A stretch of DNA of 64,000 nt from Setophaga petechia (lineage: Eukaryota; Chordata; Aves; Passeriformes; Parulidae), in NCBI GenBank assembly GCA_024362935.1, contig JANCRA010000007.1, positions 10,666,503 to 10,730,502 of the forward strand, read 5' to 3'. Both the position numbers and the translations under genes were made by a program. The notes below the pieces were generated by a model. It did no database searches. It worked only from the letters and a program-made list of their open reading frames with translations, and was not told the origin of the DNA. Shown here in pieces: positions 13,101 to 21,405 of this stretch. Within the stretch, counting starts at the first letter, position 1; each line of letters begins with the position of its first letter.

Positions 13101-16100
13101 TTGACTCTTGCATAGCAATTAGAATATGTTTAAGAGAGGGCCAGGGTTTTTTACCAGTGATGCCTTTTCTCAGGGGGTCTCAAATATTTGTGAATGATGC
13201 CAAGATGCTCCATTGCTAACCGTCAGATATTGTCCTGTAGCAAGACAGAGCAGGAGAAGAATTTCCCAAGCCTAATGGTTTAGTCCTGCAGTGAGTGGCA
13301 CGTGGATAGGGCCCCTGGAGAATTCCCTTTGTGTCCACTGACACAAATGCAGATTGCTGATTCTTGACCCAGACAGACACACCTTAAATTTCTAACCATT
13401 TTTATTAAAACACATATGAACAGTAACTGCATTCCTTTATGTCTGAGCAGAGATTGAAGAATCATTACTTGGAAAATGGAGGCTTTTATAAAAAGATCAA
13501 ATGGCCTTTCTGAGAGGGCAAGCTTTGCATATGGTAACTATAAACAACAACAAAATTATGCAAAAATAATTACAAATGCATGCATCAGTTGAAAAAGTTT
13601 TCCTCCGAGATATTTCATTGCCGTTAGAACAGATGCTTCCCCCACAGTCTCTGGAGTCTTCAGGTGAACATGCTAGACATATACTCCTGGCAAGTTAAAT
13701 TCAAATAACTCCATTTCTAATTTGCCTTAAGAATCAGGTATTTATTTTAACAGCCAGTATTTAAAACTGTCACAATTTCAGAAAATGTTTATGCATCCTT
13801 CCTCTGTAATTTTCATGCTGTAAGTGTTCAAATGAGCAGTTGTCTTCTGGAATATTATTTCTTATCAGGAACACTTTTTAAATGCCGGTGAGTTTAGCCA
13901 CCATGAAGTTCTGTGATCACAATATGAAAATAAGATTGGGCAGCATTTATTTCACAAATCAAGCACTCTTTTAAAATGAAAGCACTGACAGCACTGTAGC
14001 CTTTTTTCCCTGACTGTAGCAGCAATTCAATGGAGTTTTTTGTGTGTCACACAAAAGGGAGAACCACAACTCACTGACATCAGTAACAAGCCTGCAGTGT
14101 TTCACTGAATCTATAGAATCATTTGGAATGGAAGGACTTTGATAAAACTCTAATTTTCAACTGCCATATTCTAACATGGTTAATAAGGGCAGGATGAACT
14201 GTGACTTTGTGGAATGGTAAAATCTACTTTAGCTGTGGCTTACCTAATTTGCCTGCCTTGGGAAGCAGAAAGCTGAACTTTTGTAAAGGCAAAGGTCTCA
14301 GCATGGTCTGTGTGATAGATGTACACGAATATACATGCATGTGCATATTTGGCAAAGTATCTACATCAGTATAGTGTGACAATAAATGGCAAATCATAGT
14401 TCAATTTTAAAAGACTAATACCGATAATGAAGTGTTCCATCCCAGAATAATTGGAGTGGATCAGAACTTTGTATAGATGGCTGTGACATGGATTTTAACA
14501 TAATTTTAAAAATCTAGCCTATTACATCTGAAATATTTCTTTGTCAGAATGATCTGTTTGCATTGACCTGCTGAAAGAAAACAGCGATTGCATAGAGAAC
14601 ATCAGAATGAACTTCTAAATAAGCATCATCAAACACAGTGATTATTTTTTCTACTGCATTTGCTTACCCAGTTTATTGTCTTTTCACTTCTTTCCTCAAG
14701 CATTTTCTGCAAGGATTCCCCCAGGCCTCCAGCAATTCCAAATTTCTCCACAATGGCCTTGGTTTTTTTAAATTGCTCCTCTGGCACCAAGTGCTTCATG
14801 CACTGTAGGTACATGTGTAAGGTCTGTTGCAGTGGTGGAACTGGAAGTTTTGGCACTTCCTAGTCATTAAAAAGAAATATATATTGGTGAGTAATTCTAC
14901 TTGTTTCAAATCTGTCCTCTTTTGTTTTCTTATTTTTTTTATTTTGTTGCTGATTAATATGTTACATCCCTTTTAAAATTAATTTATTCTGTATTAGCAG
15001 TTGAGAGGCCTGATTATTACAAATGTACTGTTTGTAGGCTTTCAAATGGATAGAGCAGTGGACTAGTGGAAAATTATCAAGGACATTATTCCTTGGTAAA
15101 AATTCTAGAAATTCTAGGATGAAGAGGCAAATTCAAGCAAATAACCTGAGCTAAGCTCTAGGAAATCTGCAAATACATTACAAAATAATAAAATAATATC
15201 TTAATGTATTTCATTACTAAAGAAGTTGTGATTAGCTTTTGGTTAGTAAAACCATGGGTTAATGCTTGTCTGGTTGGTAATATGAATGTTTATACAATGA
15301 TAAAAGTAGAAAACATGCAGGTCTACCTGTTTATTAGTACTGGTTATGTACAATCCTCAATAAGCTTGTACTTTACCCTGCCAAACCTCTGCTGTCAGTC
15401 AGTCTGGAATCCCCCTGGAAGGCTTGATAAAATGTTTCCATTTCTACTTCCTTTATCCTTACCCTGTTTGGAGCAATAGTATTTGGGAAGAAAAGAGTTC
15501 CATGCTGTCCATGCAATTATGTTTTCTTTGTTTTTAAATTTAGAATTAACCAAGTGAAGTGTAATTAGTCATTTAAAAGCCAGAGTCATTTATTGGGACA
15601 CATAAGACTTTGGACCTGGTTAGCATAAGAAATTTGATCCTCAGGATGCCTTGGCAAGAACAAACAGAACTTTGAGGATTAAATCAAGACTAACTGAAGA
15701 CTGACTGAATCCAGACTGACTAATGAAGACCAACTGAATCAAGATCTACCGAAAAAGAAAATTACATCAAGACTTCTACAAGTAAGAGATGTTGTAAAAT
15801 GTGTAAGTTTGTTTATGTGATGATTAAGCCAATCATTGTAGTAAAAAAATATTAGCCATCCTAGAGTAGTATATAAGCATATGTAGTCCACAATCCATTT
15901 GGATTCTGACCAGCTCTCAGTCTCCCCACCTCTCTCCATGGCTGACAACTGGTGCTGTGAGTGAGAAGGAACAGCCTATCTGGCTGCAATCGGTGAGCCC
16001 CTGAACTGATCCTGACAGTGAGAGAACTGCCTCACCAAGCTGGGCCAAGCTGCCTCACCAAGAGAAGCCCTAGAGGGTATCACAAATGCAGCTCATTTGG

Positions 16101-19100
16101 CATTTCTTAAGGTTCCTGATGAAAAAAAACCCTAAACAGTCCTTCATAAATATCAAGCAAGGTCCACAAGAGCCCTATATGCAGTTTGTGGACAGATTAA
16201 AACAAACACTGGAGCAAGAGAAGCAAGAGAAGTTATACTCAAATTGGCCACAGAAAATGCCAATGAGGATTGTAGTCACCTTTTGAAATCTTTGCCTTCT
16301 GAACCTGACCCCACTTTACTCCAAATGATACAAGCATGCAGCCACCTGGGAACAGCACAACACACCATGGCAATCACCCATCAAGTCATGGGGCAAGGCA
16401 TAGTGGATGATTTTGCTATCCTGAAATTAACTCCTGGAAAACAGCTGGTTTGTTTTGGCTGTGGGGAGTCTGGACACATTTAAAGAGACTGCCAAAAAGC
16501 ACAGAAACCCAAAGCCCCGGGTATATGCCCTCACTGTTGGAAAGGCCCTCACTTTGCTAGTCTGTGCCACTCTAAGTTTCACCAGAATTGCCGGCCTTTA
16601 CAGGGGAGCTCATCTTGGAGAGCAGAGCAGCACTGCACAACAACACAAATGCCACAGCTGACACAGCAACCAGGAGCAGCTGCCAACTTCCAACAGCCCT
16701 GCCCGCTGGACATAAGTCACTGACCTGTGTGCAGCCACCCCAGGCAGCACAGGACTGGACATATCAAACAATATCACAGTAACATTACTTGATTCATCTG
16801 TTCATTTGCTTCCCACAGGAGTTTTCTGACCACTGGAACAGCATATGCATGCTTTGATCATAGGCAGATCACCCACCTGGATAACAGGGTTGTTTGTTCT
16901 CCCTGGGGCTATTGACTCTGACTCCCTTGGGGAAATGAAGATCATGGCTTGGACCCCCAGCTGCCCTGTGTGCTCCTGGCCAGGAGCCATATAGCCCAAC
17001 TTGTACTTTTCCTGGCAGCACCCCTATCTGCACCCCCAAAGGCTGAACAGCAGGGAGGGGGGTTTGGTTCCACAGGGGTCCCGCAGATTTTTTGGACACT
17101 GCATATCACATCTCAGTGTCCCACGTGCCAATGCAAAGTGACTCTAAAAGGCAGGGATATAATTCTAACAGGACTCCTTGGTACTGGAGCAGATGTGACT
17201 TATGTCAAAAAGGGAATGATCCAGTGATTGGCCGTTACTGTCTGTGCCTTGAGTGCTCTCGGGCATGGGTGGGAATAGTCAAAGCTTGTAAAGACAGCAC
17301 TTGGTGCACATTGCAGGGTCTGATGGGCAGATTGTCACAGTTAAACCTTTTGGGCTCCCTGTCCCCCTGGTTTTGTGTGGGAGGGATGTGTTGACACAGT
17401 GGGGAATTTTTATGCGTTCAAATTTGGTACACGAGTCATTGGGACCTTTGAAATCCTCCACAATGGTCTCTGGCTGAAGTGCCCCAGCTGCTTTCAAGCA
17501 TTGGAAGGAGCAGGCCAGCTATCAAAGGTGACACTTGATACAGACCTAAAGCCCTGAGGGACACCTTGCCTTAGTCAAACCAGTTATATTTCCAGTTACT
17601 TGCCTTTTTAACAATGTATTTTCTTGTGACTTTTTCAGTACAGCTATTTAGAATTATATAAATATTTTTTATTGTTTTAGCCTTCAGTGTTTATATCCCA
17701 TTACCTTTATTAAGCCAAACTTAAATCTATCATACAAGCAATCTTTAAATGCTGCTGCAGGGGGTGTGCCCCCCACTGCCTGGCACCAGCCAGCATGGTC
17801 TAACCTGCACAGCATGCTGAAGTTATAGCACATCAAAATACCAACTGATGCTGCACACTATCCCAACTCTAGTAACATTTACCTTCTAATTTTAGTAACT
17901 TGTGATTTGTGATTTTTAACAGGATTGTTACTAGAAAAATTCAAAGGCGTTTGTGTAAAAGTGGTGTCTTCCTACATATGAATAACACAGCAAAACTGCA
18001 TAGTTCACTGAGAGTAATTAGATAAGTCATAAATTCAAGATTCTTTAGATCACATTCAAGACAAACTTTGAACTTTATTTGTAGTAGTTATTTGAGACTT
18101 AACTAGAACTAGTACATAAAACTCCACTGTCAGCTTTATTAAGTGCTTGTTTTTTACTCCATAGTTTCAGTGAGGTAATTTTATTATAAATTTTTCAGAA
18201 CAAATGTCTGAACAATTTTTTCAGAACAATTGTCTATAACAATTAAATATCAAGGTAAATGACAAATTTTCAGTAACTTTTTTATAATAATAGAGTTTAA
18301 ATAAGTTAATTCTTGTTAAGATTAATTTTTGTTTAGTCTCAGTGATGTTAACTTTAATATCTTTTAAGTATATTTTTGTTATGTTTTACTGAAGTTAATT
18401 TTTAGACGTTAATTTTAAATTTTGTTGAAGTGTATCTGTTTAAATTATAAGATGTAATTCCTTTACTATACAAGTGAATAACATAAAGGCTAAATGAATT
18501 TTGTCAACATTTGCTAATTTAAATTATGAGATACAATTATTTTATTGTAGAAATAAGAACAACTTTTGCTATTTTATTTTTATAAGTAGTAGTGAAGAAT
18601 GAGTAAAAATTTCATATTATGACTGCTGTCAGTTCTGATCTGTTTAATGCTTTGTTTTGCTACTATTTAGCTAAAGAAAAAATGACAAAGCCAGCTGATT
18701 TACAAACCTTCACATATTGTTGTATAGCTATTTGTAAGATGCATATTATTTTTCTAACTACTAAGAGGTTTTTAAAATATATTAAAGAGACTTCCAGTTA
18801 AAGCCTGGACCCTGGCCAAGTCCTAGCCTTAACTAGTAGAGAAACAAACCAATAAAACCAAGTGTTTTCTACATCAAAACTATACTCAAATCATTCTGAT
18901 TTGCCAAATTTGGACCTAAAATGGCTAAACCTCTTTTTAAAGTGAACTTGGAGGGCTTACCCTCCAAGACTTGGAGGGCTTAACCTCCAAGACCTCACTT
19001 TAAAAATGAAGCTTGCCAATTACTACAGAGTCTAAGTAATACTACAATATTTAAGAAATTGATAGTGCATTATTTTAAATCACCATTCTATTTCTTATGT

Positions 19101-21323
19101 GCTGCTAATTGTATATATTATCTGATTTATTTTTTACTTAGTATAAGTTCATTGTTTTTACTTTTATGTTTATTGTTTTACTTTTATGTTGCCTTCATAA
19201 TGAGAAACACACATGCTATTAAAAACAAAAAAAATTTGGGGGGAATATAGCTCCTCCAGAACTTTACACTAATATTTACACACAAAAAAATTTTTAAAGC
19301 AAATCCAATCAAATGAAATTTGACACCTTTCCCTCCTGAAGCACCCTTGGAACCCCAAGAATTAGAGCCCCTGGGTTCTGTGAAAATGGATTTTTTATGT
19401 TAATTTTAAATACATGGACAAAAATCAGTCTAAAGCTTTAAAAATGTTTCTCCCTATCACCTCGTGTATAAGAATCAAACCTTTTGGTGCAATTACACTT
19501 CTTGCAATCTTTCTAAATCCAGTAATGTCCCCCCTGCAGCTGCCATCAGGAAAGTTTTTAGTTTACAAAGATCATGCCTGAGCCTTTAGTGGCTAAGATT
19601 TTTAGCTAAAAGATTCTTTTTAAGATGGGTATATATGTGATGATTTACATAATAATTGTATTAATTGTGATACCTTGCTTGTTTCAATGTGTGCGGAGAT
19701 TAATTAATAAGGCCATTAAAGGAGTTGTTTTGGTTGAAAAGAGAAGAGGGAGATACTGGGACACATGAGACAGATGATGGACTTTGGACCTGGTTAGCAT
19801 AAGAAATTTGATCATCAGGATGCCTTGGCAAGAACAGACAGAACTTTGAGGATTAAATCAAGACTAACTGAAGAGTAAATCAAGACCTACCGGAAAAGAA
19901 AAGTACATCAAGACTTCTGCAAGTAAGAGATGTTGTAAAATGTATAAGTTTGTTTATGTGGTTATTAACCCAATCATTGTGGTAAAAAATTACTAGCCTT
20001 TCTAGAATAGTTTATAAGCATATGTAGTTCACAATCAATTTGGATTCTGACCAGCTTTCAGTCTCCCCATCTCTCTCTCCATCACCAATAAGCAATTTTG
20101 GGGGCAGTGGGAAAACAAAGCAAGGAGGTAATTCATGGAAGACTGGGAAATTGCAAGAGGCTGTAATGCTCTAAGTGTGGTTCCTCAGGGAGGGAGCTGT
20201 GTCACCTACTTGAGAAATGGTCAATCTAATGCAGCTATGCTTGTCCTTTAGTGATTAGCGTAGGCCATAAACTTTTGGAGGCTTTGTTTTTATAATTTGA
20301 TTTTTGCCCATCTCCTGAAGCAGGCAATGTTCAGATTTTTTTGCTAGTTCTTGCTGTAATGGACGTTCATTTTAGTAGGATTACAGTGTGATTTTTGGGT
20401 GGAAGAAAGGATTAGCAGTTACCTGTCCCACCTGCTGCTCAGAGTTAGTCCAGTGCATGCAGGGAGGGAGGGTGTAGAGGAAGTGCTCAGAACAGCTGGC
20501 AGGGGCTGGGTGTCCTCTGACTCAAGTACCAGCTCTGCCTTTTGACATCCACAGAAAGGTCAGTGCTGCATTATGTTCCCTATCTAGAAACCAAAGATTT
20601 TAGATACTCATGAAAAGTGTCATAGAATGACCTGTTATTCATGGAAATGCAAATCCAATTTAGCCTATAATACACCAAGAAATAAAAGAATGGCAATTCT
20701 TCAGTTTCAAGCTGTATTTAGTCAGACATATTTCCTCTGTCATTGATTTCTTGGTCATTGGAAATAGATGTGCTAACTAGTATTTCTTTTTGATACCTGG
20801 CTTTGGCCCTATCTTTCTGGGTAAGGCTCCTGTGCAGTTCATGATTCTGCTTAGGAAAAAACCCTGGAGGCTGACTATTGACAGGCATGCACAGCCAGCA
20901 CCTTCTAAACCAGTCTGAAAATTAATCATATATGATAGCTTGATAGTGCTGTACTAGCATGAATAATTTCATGCCAACTCTGACTTTGCAGTATAAAAAT
21001 ATTTGTTGTATAATAATATTTAATTTACTTCAGTAATTCTTCAGAGGATGTTGGGAGAAAGAGTTTATTTGGATATGAGAAGTACTAGTGTTAGATCAAG
21101 GTTTCTGGCTATAAACTATTGCAGGATAACTGGTGTTCCCTGAAATGAAGAAATTTGCTCTAGAACAGAGCTTGGGTTACAGTTATGATATTAATTTACA
21201 GAATTAAAAGTTGTTAAGTCATTTTTTTTCCTTTTTGTTTTCCCAGAAAGAGTTACTTACTCTTTCATCTTTACTGCATGTATCTTTCTCGTTCTTCTGC
21301 ATGTTTTTTTCTAAGTCAGGCAT
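1071..21323 (-). CDS. CHAT: Choline acetyltransferase (CHAT), partial: N-terminal 395 residues in nine coding exons
   Basis: CHAT transfers an acetyl group from acetyl-CoA to choline in the cytosol of cholinergic nerve terminals. Nine minus-strand exons join in frame: 21323-21261, 14859-14668, 12790-12672, 11244-11191, 9684-9504, 8475-8298, 3943-3774, 1496-1396, 1199-1071. All introns are GT/AG. The total is 1,187 nt (395 codons plus 2 nt), so the last codon continues in an exon left of the window. The product belongs to the choline/carnitine O-acyltransferase family: N-terminal signature [11 protein letters not shown] (about residues 25-35), the RWYDK...CEHSPFDG signature (about residues 312-340), and catalytic His at about residue 334, matching the numbering of the rat enzyme. 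About 235 C-terminal residues (choline- and CoA-binding half) are not in the window. Identity rests on recalled similarity to mammalian CHAT and is secure. SLC18A3 lies upstream on the same strand, the conserved cholinergic locus arrangement. Confidence 0.95.
1396..1496 (-). CDS. CHAT: CHAT coding exon 8, catalytic histidine (residues 320-353)
   Basis: The exon is 101 nt, with acceptor CTTGTTTAG|TTTGTG and donor CACAT|GTGAGT. It encodes [20 protein letters not shown], then [14 protein letters not shown]. The His of CEHSPFDG is the general base of the family and falls at about residue 334. The catalytic core therefore looks intact in this part of the gene. Confidence 0.95.
1497..3773. other. 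CHAT intron
   Basis: Non-coding intron between exons 7 and 8. I see no repeat family, RNA gene or conserved exon in it. Confidence 0.7.
3774..3943 (-). CDS. CHAT: CHAT coding exon 7 (residues 263-319)
   Basis: The exon is 170 nt, with acceptor TATCCCCAG|ACTCCA and donor ATGCAG|GTAAGA. It encodes [20 protein letters not shown], then [24 protein letters not shown] begins the second choline/carnitine acyltransferase signature, which continues into the next exon. Confidence 0.95.
3944..8297. other. CHAT intron with small GA microsatellite
   Basis: A 4.35-kb intron between exons 6 and 7. It holds a T run near 4681-4692 and a (GA)n run at 7779-7792. Open frames such as 5494-5844 have no recognisable domain and are taken as chance. 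Confidence 0.65.
8298..8475 (-). CDS. CHAT: CHAT coding exon 6 (residues 204-263)
   Basis: The exon is 178 nt, with acceptor TTTTTGCAG|TTTTTT and donor ATGAAAG|GTTAGC. It encodes [20 protein letters not shown], then [19 protein letters not shown]. The run of T after the acceptor makes the exact splice point rely on reading phase, which is continuous on both sides. Confidence 0.94.
8476..9503. other. CHAT intron
   Basis: Ordinary intron between exons 5 and 6; nothing further recognised. Confidence 0.65.
9504..9684 (-). CDS. CHAT: CHAT coding exon 5 (residues 143-203)
   Basis: The exon is 181 nt, with acceptor TCTGCAG|CCATTC and donor AATCAG|GTAAAT. It encodes [20 protein letters not shown], then [20 protein letters not shown], and ends [13 protein letters not shown] in phase 0. 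The [13 protein letters not shown] block is a conserved part of the acyltransferase fold. Confidence 0.95.
9685..11190. other. CHAT intron
   Basis: Intron between exons 4 and 5. It starts with a purine-rich stretch on the plus strand (9,686-9,750). Several overlapping open frames around 10,700-11,060 lie on both strands with no family match. Confidence 0.65.
11191..11244 (-). CDS. CHAT: CHAT coding exon 4 (residues 125-143)
   Basis: The exon is 54 nt, with acceptor TACTTGCAG|GTTTGC and donor GACAC|GTAAGT. It encodes [18 protein letters not shown] and the first two bases of a Thr codon. It was found by walking the reading phase from exon 3 and fits the mammalian FAASLISGVLSYKALLD block. Confidence 0.93.
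11245..12671. other. CHAT intron
   Basis: Intron between exons 3 and 4; AT-rich, nothing further recognised. Confidence 0.65.
12672..12790 (-). CDS. CHAT: CHAT coding exon 3 (residues 86-125)
   Basis: The exon is 119 nt, with acceptor CCCTCAG|GTGTTT and donor CTGAG|GTAATG. It encodes [20 protein letters not shown], then [19 protein letters not shown]. The match to the mammalian DMYLNNR...SSPAVIFARQHF block is strong. It ends two bases into an Arg codon, which the next exon completes. Confidence 0.94.
12791..14667. other. CHAT intron with a degenerate CR1 fragment
   Basis: Intron between exons 2 and 3. Apart from the CR1-like stretch at about 14,108-14,170 I see nothing that can be named. 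Confidence 0.65.
14108..14170 (-). repeat. Degenerate CR1 LINE 3' end
   Basis: The plus strand reads TATAGAATCATTTGGAATGG, then AAGGACTTTGATAAAACTC. This resembles the reverse complement of the avian CR1 3' terminus (ATAGAATCAT...GGTTGGAAGGGACCTT). Only about 60 bp can be matched and it is heavily mutated. Confidence 0.55.
14668..14859 (-). CDS. CHAT: CHAT coding exon 2 (residues 22-85)
   Basis: The exon is 192 nt, phase 0 at both ends. The acceptor is AATGACTAG|GAAGTG and the donor is TGG|GTAAGC. It encodes [14 protein letters not shown], the N-terminal choline/carnitine acyltransferase signature, then [14 protein letters not shown] and [13 protein letters not shown]. These align without gaps to the mammalian exon. 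The intron upstream (14,860-21,260) holds the endogenous retrovirus. Confidence 0.95.
14860..15593. other. CHAT intron left of the endogenous retrovirus
   Basis: AT-rich intron sequence. No clear target-site duplication partner for the adjacent retrovirus could be found. Confidence 0.6.
15594..15938 (+). repeat. 5' LTR of the endogenous retrovirus
   Basis: Begins TGGGACACAT and ends CTCTCTCCA. It contains a CCAATCATTG box (about 15,830) and a TATATAAGCATATG promoter-like box (about 15,870-15,885), both also found in the 3' copy. It has about 35 extra bases of short GACTGACTGAAT-type repeats near 15,695-15,745 that the 3' copy lacks. Confidence 0.88.
16086..16760 (+). pseudogene. Broken gag remnant of the endogenous retrovirus
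   Basis: Frame 16086-16286 carries the major homology region of a retroviral capsid (pattern QGP.EPY..FV.RL). The reading then shifts to the frame of 16244-16483. A first CCHC zinc knuckle at 16451-16492 is interrupted by a TAA just before its last Cys. A second CCHC knuckle (CX2CX4HX4C) at 16526-16567 keeps all four ligands. The matrix part is absent or unrecognisable. At least one frameshift and one internal stop make it non-functional. Confidence 0.82.
16949..17227 (+). pseudogene. Retroviral protease-like remnant with lost active-site Asp
   Basis: The C-terminal part of this open frame has the aspartic protease layout, with a hydrophobic strand followed by LLGTGADVT. The family active site at this point is D-T/S-G, so the catalytic Asp position reads Gly here. 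The frame ends at TGA soon after. It follows the gag remnant as expected for a gag-pro order. Confidence 0.65.
17228..19624. other. AT-rich internal part of the retrovirus, no pol recognisable
   Basis: About 2.4 kb where pol and most of env would be expected. I find no polymerase or integrase motif in any frame. It contains a nested inverted repeat at 18,934-19,006. It may be decayed sequence, an internal deletion with replacement, or a non-coding internal region. Confidence 0.6.
18934..19006. repeat. Nested inverted repeat with two copies of a 23-bp hairpin
   Basis: Outer arms TTTTTAAAGTGA (18934-18945) and TCACTTTAAAAA (18995-19006) are exact complements. Inside are two tandem near-identical units, each CTTGGAGG-loop-CCTCCAAG. 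The whole can fold as one long stem or as two small hairpins. Confidence 0.85.
19625..19768 (+). pseudogene. Env transmembrane C-terminal tail remnant
   Basis: A 47-codon open frame with a hydrophobic run rich in Ile/Val, then [15 protein letters not shown] and a basic tail, ending at TGA 12 nt inside the 3' LTR. A membrane anchor followed by a Cys-containing basic cytoplasmic tail next to the polypurine tract is the layout of the retroviral Env C terminus. The ectodomain is not recognisable upstream. Confidence 0.6.
19737..19753 (+). other. Polypurine tract of the endogenous retrovirus
   Basis: GAAAAGAGAAGAGGGAG lies three bases (ATA) and a C before the TGGG start of the 3' LTR, the expected site for plus-strand priming. 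Confidence 0.75.
19757..20081 (+). repeat. 3' LTR of the endogenous retrovirus
   Basis: Begins TGGGACACAT and ends CTCTCTCCA like the 5' copy. By eye there are roughly twenty substitutions over about 300 aligned bases, plus a 12-bp insertion near the start and the missing repeat block. No matching target-site duplication is visible at the two outer edges. Confidence 0.87.
20082..21260. other. CHAT intron between the retrovirus and the first coding exon
   Basis: No gene, RNA or repeat family recognised. Confidence 0.6.
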
Positions 21324-21405
21324 TCCTGCATTTCTTTTGGTATCTTTCGTTGAGGACAGAAATTGAAGTCACTTGGGGGCACTTAGGGAGCCTGATGCCT
21401 CAGTT
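21261..21405 (-). CDS. CHAT: CHAT first coding exon (5'UTR 21324-21405, ATG at 21321-21323)
   Basis: Read on the minus strand: a pyrimidine-rich acceptor ending TTTCCAG, 82 nt of leader, an ATG, 21 codons starting MPDLEK, then the donor AGA|GTAAGT. The peptide start resembles MPILEK of mammalian CHAT. The exon ends in phase 0 and joins the next exon ([10 protein letters not shown]) in frame. It is too short for a routine open-frame scan. A second ATG at 21329-21331, 8 nt upstream in another frame, opens a six-codon upstream ORF that overlaps the start and ends at TAG. The acceptor shows this is not the first transcribed exon; non-coding exons must lie further right. Confidence 0.82.

Larger units (their letters stand above)
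15594..20081 (+). mobile_element. Endogenous retrovirus, two LTRs, gag-pro and env remnants, pol missing
   Basis: Two similar LTRs (345 and 325 bp) flank about 3.8 kb. A primer-binding-like TGGCTGACAACTGGTGCTGTG directly follows the 5' LTR. A purine-rich tract (19,737-19,753) directly precedes the 3' LTR. Between them are a broken gag with two zinc knuckles, a protease-like remnant with a mutated active site, and a short env transmembrane tail. From about 17,600 to 19,600 the sequence is very AT-rich and no reverse transcriptase or integrase motif is visible. The zinc knuckles, LTR size and primer-site layout suggest a betaretrovirus-like (class II) element; this is inference. It is antisense to CHAT, the orientation usually tolerated in introns. 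Coding parts are disrupted and the copy cannot be functional. Confidence 0.88.

Noticed and set aside
15588..20087. Target-site duplication of the endogenous retrovirus
   Set aside because: The bases flanking the two LTR ends (ATTTAT and TCACCA) do not match; decay or a wrong end point may explain it.
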